Shown piece by piece: positions 4,763 to 6,148 of a DNA stretch of 6,148 nt. The DNA comes from Methanobacterium sp. UBA8 (GTDB taxonomy: Archaea > Methanobacteriota > Methanobacteria > Methanobacteriales > Methanobacteriaceae). The DNA lies in assembly GCA_002509665.1 (NCBI GenBank), contig DADN01000186.1:3641-9788 (forward strand), in the 5' to 3' direction. A model generated the notes under the pieces. The model saw nothing but the letters and a program-made list of their open reading frames with translations, ran no database searches and had not been told where the DNA came from. Each line of letters opens with the position of its first letter. Positions within the stretch are counted from its first letter, which is position 1. A program made the position numbers and the translations under genes.

Positions 4763-5350
4763 ATGGCTAAAGCGAGAAGGCGAAGAGTGCGTGATACGTG
4801 GAAAGAAAAACAATGGTTTAAAATTATGACTCCTAAAGATTTTGGAGAGGCAGAAATAGGAACCACCCCTGCACGAGATCCTGATATACTCTTAAAAAGA
4901 AGAGTTGAATCATCAATGAGAGAATTAACTGGTGATTTCAGCAAGCAATACGTTAAACTTTACTTCCAGATTAACGACGTGGCTGGAGACACAGCAAACA
5001 CCAAGTTTGTTGGACATCATGTAACAACAGATTATGTTAGAAGCATGATAAGAAGGGGAACAAGTAGAATAGATAGCCTTTCAGAAGTAACTACAAAAGA
5101 CGGTTACAAAGTTAATGTGCATATCATTGCAATAACTGTGAAAAGGGCAAAAGCATCCCAGCAGAAGTTTATAAGGGAAACCATGGGTAAACTTATTCAA
5201 CAAGCAGTGGATGGAAAAACTTTCCCAGAATTTATTGAAGGGGTAATAACTGGAAAAATGGCATCCAGTATATACCACGAAACAAAGAAAATATATCCTT
5301 TAAAACGAGTTGAAATAATTAAAACTCAAGTAGCTGAAGAACCATCATAA
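4763..5350 (+). CDS. rps3ae: 30S ribosomal protein S3Ae (eS1)
   Basis: A 195-residue basic protein with the archaeal eS1/S3Ae pattern: the start MAKARRRRVRDTWKEKQWFKIMTP, then FGEAEIGTTPARDPDILLKRRVESSMRELTGDFSKQ, and KLYFQINDVAGDTANTKFVGHH in the middle. It is a component of the archaeal small subunit, where eS1 sits on the platform near the mRNA exit; bacteria lack this protein, so it marks the window as archaeal. Length is as expected for archaea (about 195-225). The ATG at 4763 has a consensus GGTGAT ribosome binding site. A DUF92 membrane protein gene begins 32 bp after the stop and apgM after that, with no terminator visible between them, so the three are probably one transcript. Confidence 0.97.
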   Translation: MAKARRRRVRDTWKEKQWFKIMTPKDFGEAEIGTTPARDPDILLKRRVESSMRELTGDFSKQYVKLYFQINDVAGDTANTKFVGHHVTTDYVRSMIRRGTSRIDSLSEVTTKDGYKVNVHIIAITVKRAKASQQKFIRETMGKLIQQAVDGKTFPEFIEGVITGKMASSIYHETKKIYPLKRVEIIKTQVAEEPS

Positions 5351-5382
5351 TCAATTAGTTACTGACAATATCTGGGAGATAA

Positions 5383-6051
5383 ATGATATATTTAGAATAT
5401 GTGATCTTACTTGTAATCGTAGGGCTTTTAATATATATTAAAGGGGCTCTCGATCTTTTAGGATCCATTTTCATGATTATCATGGGTATAATTATTATTT
5501 TTACTGCTGGAGTTAACTGGCTTCTTTTAATTTTTGCTTTCCTGATTCTTGGCCTGATATTTACAAAATATAAACATGAATACAAGAAGGGAATGGGTAT
5601 TTATGAAGGAACAAGAAGCGTAAAGAATGTAATTTCTAATGGGATAGTTCCTTTTGTTATGGCTGCATTTGGGAATTATGCTGGTTTTATAGGGTCTATT
5701 GCAGTTGCAACTGCTGATACGCTTGCAAGCGAAATAGGAGTTGTAGATAAAAATCCTAGACTTATAACTACTTTTAAAAAAGTTCCACCTGGAACTGATG
5801 GTGGAATTTCTCCATTAGGGACAGCGGCAGGAATTGTAGGTGCTGGAGTTATAGGTATTATTGCGTATCTTTTAGGAATATCTGCGGATCCTTTCACTGC
5901 ACTCAAAATAGCAGTTATATCGGGTACTTTTGGATGTTTTGTAGACAGTATTCTGGGAGCCGTACTTGAATCAAGGAACTATCTTACAAATGAACATGTT
6001 AATCTTTTAGCTACTGTATCAGGGGCAATCTTAGGAATTCTTATAGTTTAA
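5383..6051 (+). CDS. DUF92/TIGR00297 integral membrane protein (VTE6-like family)
   Basis: A 222-residue membrane protein with about six or seven hydrophobic segments. It carries the conserved DUF92 motifs: EGTRSVKNVISNG (75-87), ATADTLASEIG (109-119), the loop KVPPGTDGGISPLGTAAG (133-150) and GCFVDSILGAVLE (184-196). The polar conserved residues D112, E117, D139, D188 and E196 probably line an active site. The family includes plant and cyanobacterial VTE6, a phytyl-phosphate kinase that makes phytyl diphosphate. By analogy, the archaeal members may phosphorylate an isoprenyl phosphate such as geranylgeranyl phosphate for lipid synthesis or salvage; that step is inference. The ATG at 5383 follows GGGAGAT (5374-5380). 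The gene lies 32 bp after rps3ae and 39 bp before apgM. It ends in a double stop, TAATAG. Confidence 0.88.
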   Translation: MIYLEYVILLVIVGLLIYIKGALDLLGSIFMIIMGIIIIFTAGVNWLLLIFAFLILGLIFTKYKHEYKKGMGIYEGTRSVKNVISNGIVPFVMAAFGNYAGFIGSIAVATADTLASEIGVVDKNPRLITTFKKVPPGTDGGISPLGTAAGIVGAGVIGIIAYLLGISADPFTALKIAVISGTFGCFVDSILGAVLESRNYLTNEHVNLLATVSGAILGILIV

Positions 6052-6090
6052 TAGGTATAACGCACAATGTTTACATAGTTGGGTGATAGT

Positions 6091-6148
6091 GTGAAAGGAA
6101 TTATAATGATAATAGACGGGATGGCAGATCGTCCCATAAAAGATCTTG
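6091..6148 (+). CDS. apgM: 2,3-bisphosphoglycerate-independent phosphoglycerate mutase, archaeal type (5' end only)
   Basis: Only the first 19 codons lie in the window, starting with GTG at 6091 after a consensus GGTGAT (6082-6087, 3 nt spacing). The peptide MKGIIMIIDGMADRPIKDL matches the N terminus of archaeal ApgM. This metal-dependent, alkaline phosphatase-superfamily enzyme interconverts 3- and 2-phosphoglycerate in glycolysis and gluconeogenesis. D9 of the IDGMADRP motif is the expected metal ligand. The gene follows the DUF92 gene after 39 bp on the same strand and is probably in the same operon. The assignment rests on a short but distinctive motif. Confidence 0.85.
   Translation, partial: MKGIIMIIDGMADRPIKDL

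Overview
The window looks like chromosomal DNA of a methanogenic archaeon of the Methanobacteriales, most likely Methanobacterium or a close relative. The evidence is an archaeal/eukaryotic-type ribosomal protein (S3Ae/eS1), an archaeal-type phosphoglycerate mutase start (ApgM), an Isf-type iron-sulfur flavoprotein of the kind first described in methanogens, GGTGAT-type ribosome binding sites 3-4 nt from the start codon, TATA/BRE-like promoter elements, and AT-rich intergenic DNA. The genus is an inference from this combination.

Left part, minus strand (1-1935): a 14-TM drug/H+ antiporter of the major facilitator superfamily is followed on the same strand by a MarR-family regulator that runs off the window edge. 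Each has a plausible promoter. A 17-bp inverted repeat sits over the predicted transcription start of the transporter gene, and a half-site-like copy of its sequence lies in the regulator's own promoter. The simplest reading is a locally regulated efflux module.

Middle (2284-4304, plus strand): an iron-sulfur flavoprotein is transcribed divergently from the transporter. It is followed by a cytosolic patatin-like acyl hydrolase and, 39 bp further on, a small NifX/NifB-C-type (Nitro_FeMo-Co) protein. The last two are probably co-transcribed. No nif genes are visible, and the patatin substrate is unclear in an organism expected to have ether lipids.

Intergenic block (4305-4762): the first part is a compact array of AT-rich hairpins with a 52-bp period. 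One stem base pair covaries (G-C to A-T) and one loop is inverted between two tandem copies. The second part is an AT-rich leader with candidate TATA boxes for the ribosomal protein gene.

Right part (4763-6148, plus strand): a tightly spaced housekeeping block of rps3ae, a DUF92/TIGR00297 membrane protein (the family that includes plant VTE6 phytyl-phosphate kinase), and the first 19 codons of apgM. The hairpin array therefore separates an accessory-looking segment from a conserved core segment. I found no tRNA, rRNA, CRISPR array or transposase gene.
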